A DNA stretch of 64,000 nt. Origin: Eledone cirrhosa (lineage: Eukaryota > Mollusca > Cephalopoda > Octopoda > Eledonidae). Numbering within the stretch: the stretch's first letter is position 1; each line of letters starts with the position of its first letter. A program made the translations under genes and the position numbers. The stretch spans positions 115,485,302-115,549,301 of the forward strand of contig OZ024744.1 of the NCBI GenBank assembly GCA_964016885.1, given 5' to 3'. The notes below the pieces were generated by a model that worked only from the letters and a program-made list of their open reading frames with translations, was not told the origin of the DNA and did not search any database. Below, in pieces: positions 9,223 through 24,300 of the stretch.

Positions 9223-9371
9223 CTGAACGGGATATATACCCTGGGCTATCATAGGATTTCCAGCCAGCATTCCAGGAGATACCATTCCATAGTGGGCACT
9301 ATTGGCAGGAACTGAGTAAAACTGGGCAGCTGAAGGTGATGCTGTTTGAGGACTCTGCAGTGGATTAAACC
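9223..9371 (-). CDS. Internal exon, Ser/Pro/Ala/Met-rich segment
   Basis: Minus-strand exon of 149 nt with acceptor TTTTAG (9377-9372) and donor CAG|GTAATT (donor bases 9222-9217). Only one of three frames is open. It starts with two bases completing a Gly codon from the upstream exon and ends on a codon boundary. The 49 codons read FNPLQSPQTASPSAAQ, then FYSVPANSAHYGMVSPGM, then LAGNPMIAQGIYPVQ. Composition is Ser/Pro/Ala/Met/Gln with regularly spaced aromatic residues (F, Y). This suggests a disordered, low-complexity tail such as those of RNA-binding or endocytic adaptor proteins. That is only an analogy; the family is not recognised. It is flanked by the 54-kb satellite-filled intron upstream and the 8.5-kb intron downstream. 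Confidence 0.78.
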
Positions 9372-9660
9372 CTAAAATTACAATGAAATTGTCCCAGTGT
9401 CAGCAGTAATGATACACAGATATGGAAACAATATAAAGGATATCACATAAGACAGCATTGTCAGTAATAGAAGTGTAGAAATGATGAGAAACAAGAAACA
9501 TGAGATGACATTTGTATTCCAGAAATACAAAGGGCAAACATTAGAGACATCATAGATATAAGAAGAAGAATGGTGGTTCTCCAATGATTTAAGTTAACAG
9601 TGAATAGAGGAGGGGATGACAAAGTGTATTCAGGCATTACTGTCCCAGAGGTAAGAGATA

Positions 9661-10240
9661 TACTGTAATGTAGTCTAGGATGTGTGTATGTAACACCACT
9701 GTCCCAGATGTGGTAGCAGTACTGTAATGTAGTCTAGGATGTCTGTGTGTAACATCACTGTCCCCGATGTGGTAGCAGTACTGTAATGTAGTCTAGGATG
9801 TCTGTATGTAACAACACTTTCCTAGATGTGGTAGCAGTACTGTAATGTAGTCTAGGATGTCTGTATGTAACACCACTGTCCCAGATGTGGTAGCAGTACT
9901 GTAATGTGGTCTAGGATGTCTGTGTGTAACATCACTGTCCCCGATGTGGTAGCAGTACTGTAATGTAGTCTAGGATGTCTGTATGTAACAACACTTTCCT
10001 AGATGTGGTAGCAGTACTGTAATGTAGTCTAGGATGTCTGTATGTAACAACACTGTCCCAGATGTGGTAGCAGTACTGTAATGTAGTCTAGGATGTCTGT
10101 ATGTAACTACACTGTCCTAGATCTGGTAACAGTACTGTAATGTGGTCTAGGATGTCTGTATGTAACAACACTGTACCAGATGTGGTAGCAGTACTGTAAT
10201 GTGGTCTAGCATGTCTGTATGTAACAACATTGTCCTAGAT
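9661..10240. repeat. Satellite block duplicated at +2199 bp
   Basis: A run of variant monomers (TAACATCACTGTCCCCG, then AACAACACTTTCCTAG, then ATCTGGTAACAG and so on) recurs in the same order from about 11910 to about 12440. Anchors are 9742 versus 11941 and 9811 versus 12010, both 2199 bp apart. It is a direct segmental copy within the array. Confidence 0.75.
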
Positions 10241-13200
10241 GTGGTAGCAGTAATGTAATGTAGTCTAGGATGTCTGTATATAACAACACTGTCCCAGATG
10301 TGGTAGCAGTACTGTAATGTGGTCTAGGATGTCTGTATATAACAACACTGTCCCAGAGGTGGTAGCAGTACTGTAATGTGGTCTAGGATGTCTGTATATA
10401 ACAACACTGTCCCAGGTGTGGTAGCAGTACTGTAATGTGGTCTAGGATGTCTGTATGTAACAACACTGTACCAGATGTGGTAGTAGTACTGTAATGTGGT
10501 CTAGGATGTCGGTATATAACAACACTGTACTAGATGTGGTAGCAGTACTGCAATGTAGTCTAGGATGTCTGTATTTAACAACACTGTCCCAGGTGTGGTA
10601 GCAGTACTGTAATGTAGTCTAGGATGTCTGTATGTAACAACACTGTCCCAGATGTGGTAGCAGTACTGTAATGTGGTCTAGGATGTCTGTATGTAACAAC
10701 ACTGTGCCAGATGTGGTAGCAGTACTGTAATGAGGTCTAGGATGTCTGTATGTAACAACACTGTCCCAGCTGTGGTAGCAGTACTGTAATGTGGTCTAGC
10801 ATGTCTGTATGTAACAACATTGTCCTAGATGTGGTAGCAGTAATGTAATGTAGTCTAGGATGTCTGTATATAACAACACTGTCCTAGATGTGGTAGCAGT
10901 ACTGTAATGTGGTCTAGGATGTCTGTATATAACTACACTGTCCCAGAGGTGGTAGCAGTACTGTAATGTGGTCTAGGATGTCTGTATATAACAACACTGT
11001 CCCAGAGGTGGTAGCAGTACTGTAATGTGGTCTAGGATGTCTGTATATAACAACACTGTCCCAGATGTGGTAGCAGTACTGTAATGAGGTCTAGGATGTC
11101 TGTGTGTAACAACACTGTCCCAGATGTGGTAGCAGTACTGTAATGTTGTCTAGTATGTCTGTATGTAACAACATTGTCCTAGATGTGGTAGCAGTAATGT
11201 AATGTAGTCTAGGATGTCTGTATATAACAACACTGTCCTAGATATGGTAGCAGTACTGTAATGTGGTCTAGGATGTCTGTATATAACAACACTGTCCCAG
11301 AGGTGGTAGCAGTACTGTAATGTGGTCTAGGATGTCTGTATATAACAACACTGTCCCAGAGGTGGTAGCAGTACTGTAATGTGGTCTAGGATGTCTGTAT
11401 ATAACAACACTGTCCCAGATGTGGTAGCAGTACTGTAATGAGGTCTAGGATGTCTGTGTGTAACAACACTGTACTAGATGTGGTAGCAGTACTGTAATGT
11501 AGTATAGGATGTCTGTATTTAACAACACTTTCCCAGCTGTACCATATGTGGTAGCAGTACTGTAATGTGGCCTAGGATGTCTGTGTGTAACAACACTGTA
11601 CCAGATGTGGTAGCAGTACTGTAATGGTCTAGGATGTCTGTATATAACAACACTGTCCCAGAGGTGGTAGCAGTACTGTAATGTGGTCTAGGATGTCTGT
11701 ATATAACAACACTGTCCCAGATGTGGTAGCAGTACTGTAATGAGGTCTAGGATGTCTGTGTGTAACAACACTGTACTAGATGTGGTAGCAGTACTGTAAT
11801 GTAGTATAGGATGTCTGTATTTAACAACACTTTCCCAGCTGTACCATATGTGGTAGCAGTACTGTAATGTGGCCTAGGATGTCTGTGTGTAACAACACTG
11901 TACCAGATGTGGTAGCAGTACAGTAATGTAGTCTAGGATGTCTGTGTGTAACATCACTGTCCCCGATGTGGTAGCAGTACTGTAATGTAGTCTAGGATGT
12001 CTGTATGTAACAACACTTTCCTAGATGTGGTAGCAGTACTGTAATGTAGTCTAGGATGTCTGTATGTAACACCACTGTCCCAGATGTGGTAGCAGTACTG
12101 TAATGTGGTCTAGGATGTCTGTGTGTAACATCACTGTCCCCGATGTGGTAGCAGTACTGTAATGTAGTCTAGGATGTCTGTATGTAACAACACTTTCCTA
12201 GATGTGGTAGCAGTACTGTAATGTAGTCTAGGATGTCTGTATGTAACAACACTGTCCCAGATGTGGTAGCAGTACTGTAATGTAGTCTAGGATGTCTGTA
12301 TGTAACTACACTGTCCTAGATCTGGTAACAGTACTGTAATGTGGTCTAGGATGTCTGTATGTAACAACACTGTACCAGATGTGGTAGCAGTACTGTAATG
12401 TGGTCTAGCATGTCTGTATGTAACAACATTGTCCTAGATGTGGTAGCAGTACTGTAATGTGGTCTAGGATGTCTGTATATAACAACACTGTCCCAGAGGT
12501 GGTAGCAGTACTTTAATGTGGTCTAGGATGTCTGTATATAACAACACTGTCCCAGGTGTGGTAGCAGTACTGTAATGTGGTCTAGGATGTCTGTATGTAA
12601 CAACACTGTACCAGATGTGGTAGTAGTACTGTAATGTGGTCTAGGATGTCGGTATATAACAACACTGTACTAGATGTGGTAGCAGTACTGCAATGTAGTC
12701 TAGGATGTCTGTATTTAACAACACTGTCCCAGGTGTGGTAGCAGTACTGTAATGTAGTCTAGGATGTCTGTATGTAACAACACTGTCCCAGATGTGGTAG
12801 CAGTACTGTAATGTTGTCTAGTATGTCTGTATGTAACAACATTGTCCTAGATGTGGTATCAGTAATGTAATGTAGTCTAGGATGTCTGTATATAACAACA
12901 CTGTCCTAGATGTGGTAGCAGTACTGTAATGTGGTCTAGGATGTCTGTATATAACTACACTGTCCCAGAGGTGGTAGCAGTACTGTAATGTGGTCTAGGA
13001 TGTCTGTATATAACAACACTGTCCCAGAGGTGGTAGCAGTACTGTAATGTGGTCTAGGGTGTCTGTATGTAACAACACTGTCCCAGGTGTTGTAGCAGTA
13101 CTGTAATGTGGTCTAGGATGTCTGTATATAACAACACTGTCCCAGATGTGGTAGCAGTACTGTAATGAGGTCTAGGATGTCTGTGTGTAACAACACTGTC

Positions 13201-14880
13201 CCAGATGTGGTAGCAGTACTGTAATGTTGTCTAGTATGTCTGTATGTAACAACATTGTCCTAGATGTGGTAGCAGTAATGTAATGTAGTCTAGGATGTCT
13301 GTATATAACAACACTGTCCTAGATGTGGTAGCAGTACTGTAATGTGGTCTAGGATGTCTGTATATAACAACACAGTCCCAGAGGTGGTAACAGTACTGTA
13401 ATGTGGTCTAGGATGTCTGTATATAACAACACTGTCCCAGAGGTGGTAGCAGTACTGTAATGTGGTCTAGGATGTCTGTATATAACAACACTGTCCTAGA
13501 TGTGGTAGCAGTACTGTAATGAGGTCTAGGATGTCTGTGTGTAACAACACTGTACTAGATGTGGTAGCAGTACTGTAATGTAGTATAGGATGTCTGTATT
13601 TAACAACACTTTCCCAGGTGTGGTAGCAGTACTGTAATGTAGTCTAGGATGTCTGTATATAACATCACTGTCCCAGATGTGGAAGCAGTACTGTAATGTA
13701 GTCTAGGATGTCTGTATGTAACAACACTACCAGATGTGGTAGCAGTACTGAAATGTGGTCTAGGATGTCTGTATATAACAACACTGTCCCAGATGTGGTA
13801 GCAGTACTGTAATGTGGTCTAGGATGTCACTATGTAACAACAGTGTACCAGATGTGGTAGCAGTACTGTAATGTGGTCTAGGATGTCTGTATGTAACTAC
13901 ACTGTCCGAGATGTGGTAGCAGTACTGTAATGTGGTCTAGGATGTCTGTATGTAACAACACTATCCTAGGTGTGGTAGCAGTACTGTAATGTGGTCTAGG
14001 ATGTCTGTATATAACAACACTGTCCCAGATGTGTTAGCAGTACTGTAATGTGCTCTAGGATGTCTGTATATAACAACACTGTCCCAGATGTGTTAGCAGT
14101 ACTGTAATGTAGTCTAGGATATCTGTATGTAACAACACTGTCCCAGATGTGGTAGCAGTACTGTAATGTGGTCTAGGATGTCTGTATGTAACGTCACTGT
14201 CCCAGATGTGGTAGCAGTACTGTAATGTAGTCTAGGATGTCTGTATATAACAACACTGTACCAGATGTGGTAGCAGTACTGTAATGTGGTCTAGGATGTC
14301 TGTATGTAACAACACTGTCCCAGATGTGGTAGTAGTACTGTAATGTGGTCAAGGATGTCTGTATGTAACAACACTGTACTAGATGTGGTAGCAGTACTGT
14401 AATGTGGCCTAGGATGTCTGTGTGTAACAACACTGTCCTAGATGTGGTAGCAGTACTGTAATGTGGTCTAGGATGTCTGTATATAACAACACTGTCCCAG
14501 ATGTGGTAGCAGTACTGTAATGTGGTCTAGGATGTCTGTATGTAACAACACTGTACCAGATGTGGTAGCAGTACTGTAATGTGGTCTAGGATGTCTGTAT
14601 GTAACAACACTGTACCAGAAGTGGTAGCAGTACTGTAATGTGGTCTAGGATGTCTGTATGTAACAACACTGTTCCAGATGTGGTAGTAGTACTGTAATGT
14701 GGGCTAGGATGTCTGTATGTAACAACACTGTCCCAGATATGGTAGCAGTACAGTAATGTAGTCTAGGATGTCTGTATGTAACAACACTGTCCTAGATGTG
14801 GTAGCAGTACTGTAATGTAGTCTAGGATGTCTGTATATAACAACACTGTACCAGATGTGGTAGCAGTACTGTAATGTGGT

Positions 14881-16750
14881 CTAGGATGTCTGTGTGTAAC
14901 AACACTGTCCCAGATGTGGTAGTACTACTGTAATGTGGTCTAGGATGTCTGTATGTAACAACACTGTACCAGATGTGGTAGCAGTACTGTAATGTGGCCT
15001 AGGATGTGTGTGTAACAACACTGAACCAGATGTGGTAGCAATACTGTAATGTGGTCTAGGATGTCTGTATGTAACAACACTGTCCCACATGTGGTAGCAG
15101 TACTGTAATGTGGTGTAGGATGTCTGTATATAACAACACTGTCCCAGATGTGGTAGCAGTACTGTAATGAGGTCTAGGATGTCTGTATGTAACAACACTG
15201 TCCCACATGTGGTAGCAGTACTGTAATGTTGTCTAGAATGTCTGTATATAACAACACTGTACCAGATGTGGTAGTAGTACTGTAATGTGGTCGAGGATGT
15301 TGGTATATAACAATACTGTACTAGATGTGGTAGCAGTACTGTAATGTAGTCTAGGCTGTCTGTATGTAACAACACTGTACCAGATATGGTAGCAGTACTG
15401 TAATGTAGTCTAGGATGTCTGTATGTAACGACACTGTACCAGATGTGGTAGTAGTACTGTAATGTAGTCTAGGATGTCTGTATGTAACAACACTGTCCTA
15501 GATGTGGTAGCAGTACTGTAATGTAGTCTAGGATGTCTGTATATAACAACACTGTCCCAGATGTGGTAGCAGTACTGTAATGTGGTCTAGGATGTCTGTA
15601 TATAACAACACTGTCCCAGAGGTGGTAGCAGTACTGTAATGTAGTCTAGGATGTCTGTATGTAACAACACTGTCCCAGATGTGGTAGCAGTACTGTAATG
15701 TAGTCTAGGATGTCTGTATGTAACAACACTGTCCTAGATGTGGTAGCAGTACTGTAATGTAGTCTAGGATGTCTGTATATAACATCACTGTCCCAGATGT
15801 GGAAGCAGTACTGTAACGTGGTCTAGGATGTCTGTATGTAACAACACTGTACCAGATGTGGTAGCAGTACTGAAATGTGGTCTAGGATGTCTGTATATAA
15901 CAACACTGTACCAGATGTGGTAGCAGTACTGTAATGTGGTCTAGGCTGTCACTATGTAACAACAGTGTACCAGATGTGGTAGCAGTACTGTAATGTGGTC
16001 TAGGATGTCTGTATGTAACTACACTGTCCGAGATGTGGTAGCAGTACTGTAATGTGGTCTAGGATGTCTGTATATAACAACACTGTCCCAGATGTGGTAG
16101 CAGTACTGTAATGTAGTCTAGGATATCTGTATATAACAACACTGTACCAGATGTGGTAGCAGTACTGTAATGTGGTCTAGGATGTCTGTATGTAACAACA
16201 CTGTCCTAGATGTGGTAGCAGTACTGTAATGTGGTCTAGTATGTCTGTATGTAACAACACTGTACCAGATGTGGTAGCAGTACTGTAATGTGGTCTAGGA
16301 TGTCTGTGTGTAACAACACTGTCCCAGTTGTGGTAGCAGTACTGTAATGTGCTCTAGGATGTCTGTATGTGACAACACTGTACCAGATGTGGTAGCAGTA
16401 CTGTAATGTAGTCTAGGATGTATGTATGTAACAACACTGTCCTAGATGTGGTAGCAGTACTGTAATGTGGTCTAGGATGTCTGTATGTAACAACACTGTC
16501 CTAGTTGTGGTAGTAGTACTGTAATGTGGTCTAGGATATCTGTATGTAACAACACTGTCCCAGATGTGTTGGCAGTACTGTAACGTAGTCTAGGATATCT
16601 GTATGTAACAACACTGTCCCAGATGTGGTAGCAGTACTGTATTGTGGTGTAGCATGTCTGTATGTAACTACACTGTCCCAGATATGGTAGCAGTACTGTA
16701 ATGTAGTCTAGGATGTCATTATATAACAACACTGTCCCAGATGTGGTAGC
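14881..16750. repeat. Satellite block re-used at 19.4-22.0 kb
   Basis: Rare variants (GGTCGAGGATGTTGG, CTAGGCTGTC, GTAACGTGGTC, TAGTTGTGGTAGTAG) recur in order at about 19429-22034. The offset grows from 4476 to 4535, 5066 and 5302 bp as extra monomers or small blocks were inserted in the second copy. A 708-bp (12-monomer) sub-block is further repeated at about 19890 and 20600. Confidence 0.7.
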
Positions 16751-19700
16751 AGTACTGTAATGTGGTTTAGGATGTCTGTAAGTAACAACACTGTCCCAGA
16801 TGGTATAGCAGTACTGTAATGTACTCTAGGATATCTGTATGTAACAACACTGTTCCAGATGTGGTAGCAGTACTGTAATGTGGTCTAGGATGTCTGTATA
16901 TAACAACACTGTCCCAGATGTGGTAGCAGTACTGTAATGTGGTCTAGGATGTCACTATGTAAGAACAGTGTACCAGATGTGGTAGCAGTACTTTAATGTG
17001 GTCTAGGATGTCTGTATGTAACAACACTGTCCCAGATGTGGTAGCAATGCTGTAATGTTGTCTAGGATGTCTGTATGTAACAACACTGTCCCAGATGTGG
17101 TAGCAGTACTGTAATGTAGTCTAGGATGTCTGTATGTAACAACACTGTCCCAGATGTGGTAGCAGTACTGTAATGTAGTCTAGGATGTCTGTATATAACA
17201 ACACTGTACCAGATGTGGTAGCAGTACTGTAATATAGTCTAGGATGTCTGTATGTAACAACACTGTCCCAGATGTGGTAGCAATGCTGTAATGTTGTCTA
17301 GGATGTCTGTATGTAACAACACTGTCCCAGATGTGGTAGCAGTACTGTAATGTGGTCTAGGATGTCACTATGTAACAACAGTGTACCAGATGTGGTAGCA
17401 GTACTGTAATGTGGTCTAGGATGTCTGTATGTAACAACACTGTACCAGATGTGGTAGCAGTACTGTAATGTGATCTAGGATGTCTGTATGTAACAACACT
17501 GTCCTAGATGTGGTAGCAGTACTGTAATGTGGTCTAGGATGTCTGTATATAACAACACAGTCCTAGATATGGTAGCAGTACTGTAATGTAGTCTAGGATA
17601 TCTTTATATAACAACACTGTCCTAGATGTGGTAGCAGTACTGTAATGTGGTCTAGGATGTCTGTATATAACAAACGGTCCCAGATGTGGTAGTAGTACAG
17701 TAATGTGGTCTAGGATGTCTGTATGTAAGAACACTATACCAGATGTGGTAGCAGTACTGTAATGCAGTTTAGTATGTCTGTATGTAACAACACTGTCCCA
17801 GATGTGGTAGCAGTACTGTAATGTAGTCTAGGATGTCTGTATGTAACAACACTGTACCAGATGTGGTAGCAGTACTGTAATATGGTCTAGGATGTCTGTA
17901 TGTAACAACACTGTCCTAGATTTGGTAGCAGTAGTGTAATGTGGTCTAGGATGTCTGTATGTAACAACAATACTGTCCCAGATTGGTAGCACTACTTTAA
18001 TATGGTCTAGGATGTCTGCATATAACACTGTCCCAGGCGTGGAAGCAGTACTGTAATGAGGTCTAGGGTGTCTGTATGTAACGACACTGTCCCAGCTGTG
18101 GTAGCAGTACCTTAATGTAGTCTAGGATATCTGTATATAAAACTGTCCCGGATGTGGTAGCAGTACATTAATGTGGTCTAGGTTGTCTGTATATAACAAC
18201 ACTGTACCAGATGTGGTAGCAGTACTGTAATGTAGTCTAGGATGTCTGTATATAACAACACTGTCCCAGGTGTGGTACCAATACTGTAATGTGGTCTAGG
18301 ATGTCTGTATGTAACAACACTGTCCCAGATGTGGAAACAGTACTGTAATGTAGTCTAGGATGTCTGTATATAACAACACTGTCCCAGCTGTGGTAGCAGT
18401 ACTGTAATGTGGTCTAGAATGTCTGTATATAAAACTGTCCCGGATGTGGGAGCAGTACATTAATGTGGTCTAGTATGTCTGTATGTAACAACACTGTCCC
18501 AGCTGTGGTAGCAGTACTGTAATGTAGTCTAGTATGGCTGTATGTAACAACACTGTCCCAGATGTGGTAGCAGTACTGTAATGTGGTCTAGGATGTCTGT
18601 ATGTAACAACAGTGTCCCAGATGTGGTAGCAGTACTGTAATGTGGTCTAGGATGTCTGTATGTAACAACACTGTCCTAGGTGTGGTAGCAGTACTGTAAT
18701 GTGGTCTAGGATGTCTGTATATAACAACACTGTCCCAGATGTGGTAGCAGTACTGTAATGTAGTCTAGTATGTCTGTATATAACAACACTGTCCTAGATG
18801 TGGTAGCAGTAATGTAATGTGGTCTAGCATGTCTGTATATAACAACACTGTCCCAGATGTCATAGCAGTACTGTAATGTGGTCTAGGATGTCTCTATGTA
18901 ACAACACTGTCCCAGATGTGGTAGCAGTACTGTAATGTAGTCTAGGATGTCTGTATATAACAACACTGTCCCAGATGTGGTAGCAGTACTGTAATGTGGT
19001 CTACGATGTCTGTATGTAACTACACTGTCCGAGATGTGGTAGCAGTACTGTAATGTGGTCTAGGATGTCTGTATGTAACTACACTGTCCCAGATGTGGTA
19101 GCAGAACTGTAATGTGGTCTAGGATGTCTGTATGTAACTACACTGTCCCAGATGTGGTAGCAGTACTGTAATGTGGTCTAGGATGTCACTATGTAACAAC
19201 AGTGTACCAGATGTGGTAGCAGTACTGTAATGTGGTCTAGGATGTCTGTATGTAACAACACTGTACCAGATGTGGTAGCAGTACTGTAATGTGGTCTAGG
19301 ATGTCACTATGTAACAACAGTGTACCAGATGTGGTAGCAGTACTGTAATGTGGTCTAGGATGTCTGTATGTAACAACACTGTACCAGATGTGGTAGCAGT
19401 ACTGTAATGTAGTCTAGGATGTCTGTATCTAACACCACTGTACCAGATGTGGTAGCAGTACTGTAATGTGGTCTAGGATGTCTGTATGTAACAACACTGT
19501 CCCAGATGTAGTAGCAGTACTGTAATGTGGTCTAGGATGTCTGTATATAACAACACTGTCCCACATGTGGTAGCAGTACTGTAATGTGGTGTAGTATGTC
19601 TGTATATAACAACACTGTCCCAGATGTGGTAGCAGTACTGTAATGAGGTCTAGGATGTCTGTATGTAACAACACTGTCCCACATGTGGAAGCAGTACTGT

Positions 19701-21374
19701 AATGTTGTCTAGGATGTCTGTATATAACAACACTGTACCAGATGCGGTAGTAGTACTGTAATGTGGTCGAGGATGTTGGTATATAACAATACTGTACTAG
19801 ATGTGGTAGCAGTACTGTAATGTAGTCTAGGATGTCTGTATTTAACAACACTGTACCAGATGTGGTAGCAATACTGTAATGTAGTCTAGGCTGTCTGTAT
19901 GTAACAACACTGTACCAGATATGGTAGCAGTACTGTAATGTAGTCTAGGATGTCTGTATGTAACGACACTGTACCAGATGTGGTAGTAGTACTGTAATGT
20001 AGTCTAGGATGTCTGTATGTAACAACACTGTCCTAGATGTGGTAGCAGTACTGTAATGTAGTCTAGGATGTCTGTATATAACAACACTGTCCCAGATGTG
20101 GTAGCAGTACTGTAATGTAGTCTAGGATGTCTGTATATAACATCACTGTCCCAGATGTGGAAGCAGTACTGTAATGTAGTCTAGGATGTCTGTATATAAC
20201 AACACTGTCCCAGATGTGGTAGCAGTACTGTAATGTGGTCTACGATGTCTGTATGTAACTACACTGTCCGAGATGTGGTAGCAGTACTGTAATGTTGTCT
20301 AGGATGTCTGTATGTAACGACACTGTACCAGATGTGGTAGTAGTACTGTAATGTAGTCTAGGATGTCTGTATGTAACAACACTGTCCTAGATGTGGTAGC
20401 AGTACTGTAATGTAGTCTAGGATGTCTGTATGTAACAACACTGTCCTAGATGTGGTAGCAGTACTGTAATGTGGTCTAGGATGTCTGTATATAACAACAC
20501 TGTCCCAGATGTGGTAGCAGTACTGTAATGTAGTCTAGGATGTCTGTATTTAACAACACTGTACCAGATGTGGTAGCAGTACTGTAATGTAGTCTAGGCT
20601 GTCTGTATGTAACAACACTGTACCAGATATGGTAGCAGTACTGTAATGTAGTCTAGGATGTCTGTATGTAACGACACTGTACCAGATGTGGTAGTAGTAC
20701 TGTAATGTAGTCTAGGATGTCTGTATGTAACAACACTGTCCTAGATGTGGTAGCAGTACTGTAATGTAGTCTAGGATGTCTGTATATAACAACACTGTCC
20801 CAGATGTGGTAGCAGTACTGTAATGTAGTCTAGGATGTCTGTATATAACATCACTGTCCCAGATGTGGAAGCAGTACTGTAACGTGGTCTAGGATGTCTG
20901 TATGTAACAACACTGTACCAGATGTGGTAGCAGTACTGAAATGTGGTCTAGGATGTCTGTATATAACAACACTGTACCAGATGTGGTAGCAGTACTGTAA
21001 TGTGGTCTAGGCTGTCACTATGTAACAACAGTGTACCAGATGTGGTAGCAGTACTGTAATGAGGTCTAGGATGTCTGTATGTAACAACACTGTCCCAGAT
21101 GTGGTAGCAGTACTGTAATGTGGTCTAGGATGTCTGTATGTAACTACACTGTCCCAGATGTGGTAGCAGTACTGTAATGTGGTCTAGGATGTCTGTATGT
21201 AACAACACTGTCCCAGATGTGGTAGCAGTACTGTAATGAGGTCTAGGATGTCTGTATGTAACAACACTGTCCCAGATGTGGTAGCAGTACTGTAATGTGG
21301 TCTAGGATGTCTGTATGTAACTACACTGTCCGAGATGTGGTAGCAGTACTGTAATGTGGTCTAGGATGTCTGTA

Positions 21375-24300
21375 TATAACAACACTGTCCCAGATGTGTT
21401 AGCAGTACTGTAATGTAGTCTAGGATATCTGTATATAACAACACTGTACCAGATGTGGTAGCAGTACTGTAATGTGGTCTAGGATGTCTGTATGTAACAA
21501 CACTGTCCTAGATGTGGTAACAGTAGTGTAATGTGGTCTAGTATGTCTGTATGTAACAACACTGTACCAGATGTGGTAGCAGTACTGTGATGTGGTCTAG
21601 GATGTCTGTGTGTAACAACACTGTCGCAGATGTGGTAGCAGTACTGTAATGTGGTCTAGGATGTCTGTATGTGACAACACTGTACCAGATGTGGTAGCAG
21701 TACTGTAATGTAGTCTAGGATGTATGTATGTAACAACACTGTCCTAGATGTGGTAGCAGTACTGTAATGTGGTCTAGGATGTCTGTATGTAACAACACTG
21801 TCCTAGTTGTGGTAGTAGTACTGTAATGTGGTCTAGGATATCTGTATGTAACAACACTGTCCCAGATGTGTTGGCAGTACTGTAACGTAGTCTAGGATAT
21901 CTGTATGTAACAACACTGTCCCAGATGTGGTAGCAGTACTGTATTGTGGTGTAGCATGTCTGTATGTAACTACACTGTCCCAGATATGGTAGCAGTACTG
22001 TAATGTAGTCTAGGATGTCACTATGTAACAACACTGTCCCAGATGTGGTAGCAGTACTGTAATGTGGTCTAGGATGTCTGTATGTAACAACACTGTCCTA
22101 GATGAGGTAGCAGTACTGTAATGTGGTCTAGGATGTCTCTATGTAACAACACTGTCCTAGATGTGGTAGCAGTACTGTAATGTGGTCTAGGACGTCTCTA
22201 TGTAACAACACTGTCCTAGATGTGGTAGCAGTACTGTAATGTAGTCTAGGATGTCTCTTTCTAACAACACTGTCCTAGATGTGGTAGCAGTACTGTAATG
22301 TGGTCTAGGATGTCTCTTTCTAACAACACTGTCCCAGGTGTGGTAGCAATACTGTAATGTGGTCTAGGATGTCTGTATGTAACAACACTGTCCCAGATGT
22401 GGAAGCAGTACTGTAATGTAGTCTAGGATGTCTGTATATAACAACACTGTCCCAGATCTGGTAGCAGTACTGTAATGTGGTCTAGGGTGTCTGTATGTAA
22501 CGACACTGTCCCAGCTGTGGTAGCAGTACTGTAATGTGGTCTAGAATGTCTGTATATAAAACTGTCCCGGATGTCGGAGCAGTACATTAATGTGGTCTAG
22601 TATGTCTGTATGTAACAACACTGTCCCAGCTGTGGTAGCAGTACTGTAATGTAGTCTAGTATGGCTGTATGTAACAACACTGTCCCAGATGTGGTAGCAG
22701 TACTGTAATGTAGTCTAGGATGTCTGTATGTAACAACAGTTTCCCAGATGTGGTAGCAGTACTGTAATGTGGTCTAGCATGTCTGTATGTAACAACACTG
22801 TCCTAGGTGTGGTAGCAGTACTGTAACGTGGGCTAGGATGTCTGTATGTAACAACACTGTCCTAGGTGTGGTAGCAGTACTGTAATGTGGTCTAGGATGT
22901 CTGTATATAACAAGACTGTCCCAGATGTGGTAGCAGTACTGTAATGTGGTCTAGGATGTCTGTATATAACAACACTGTCCCAGATGTGTTAGCAGTACTG
23001 TAATGTAGTCTAGGATGTCTGTATGTAACAACACTGTCCTAGATCTGGTAGCAGTACTGTAATGTGGTCTAGGATGTCTGTATATAACAACACTGTCCCA
23101 GATGTGTTAGCAGTACTGTAATGTAGTCTAGGATGTCTGTATGTAACAACACTGTACCAGATCTGGTAGCAGTACTGTAATGTGGTCTAGGATGTCTGCA
23201 TATAACAACACTGTACCACATGTGGTAGCAGTACTGTAATGTGGTCTAGTATGTCTGTATTTAACAACGCTGTCCCAGATGTGGTAGCAGTACTGTAATG
23301 TAGTCTAGGATGTCTGTATATAACAACACTGTCCTGGATGTGGTAGCAGTATTTTAATGTGGTCTAGGGTGTCTGAATGTAACTACACTCTCCTAGATGT
23401 GGTAGCAGTACTGTAATGTGGTCTAGGATGTCTGTATGTAACGACACTGTCCCAGATGTGGTAGCAGTACTGTAATATGGTCTAGGATGTCTGTCTGCAA
23501 CAACACTGTCCCAGATGTTGTAGCACTACTGTAATGTAGTCTAGGATGTCTGTATGTAACACTGTACCAGATGTGGTAGCAGTACTGTAATGTAGTCTAG
23601 GATGTCTGTATGTAACAACACTGTCCCACATGTTGTAGCAGTACTGTAATGTGGTCCAGCATGTCTGTATGTAACAACACTATACCAGATGTGGTAGTAA
23701 TACTGTACTGTGGTCTAGGATGTCTGTATGCAACAACACTGTCCCAGATGTGGTAGCAGTACTGTAATGTGGTCTAGGATGTCTGTATGTAACAACACTG
23801 TCCTAGGTGTGGTAGCAGTACTGTAATGTGGTCTAGGATGTCTGTATATAACAACACTATCCCAGATGTGGTAGCAGTACTGTAATGTAGTCTAGGATGT
23901 CTGTATGTAACAACGCTGTCCTAGGTGTGGTAGCAGTACTGTAATGTGGTCTAGGATGTCTGTATATAACAACACTGTACCAGATGTGGTAGCAGTACTG
24001 TAATGTAGTCTAGGATGTCTGTATATAACAACACTGTACCAGATGTGGTAGCAGTACTGTAATGTAGTCTAGGATGTCTGTATGTAACAACACTGTCCCA
24101 GATGTGGTAGCAGTACTGTAATGTGGTCTAGGATGTCTGTATGTAACAACACTGTCCTAGATGTGGTAGCAGTACTGTAATGTGGTCTAGGATGTCTATA
24201 TGTAACAACACTGTCCTAGATGTGGTAGCAGTACTGTAATGTGGTCTAGGATGTCTCTATGTAACGACACTATCCTAGATGTGGTAGCAGTACTGTAATG

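Noticed and set aside
644..9371. Assigning the Pro/Met-rich exons to a named family (for example DAZAP2/WBP2-like because of the NIPPPPP string)
   Set aside because: The only shared feature is a short proline run; the rest does not match what I know of those proteins, so no name is given.
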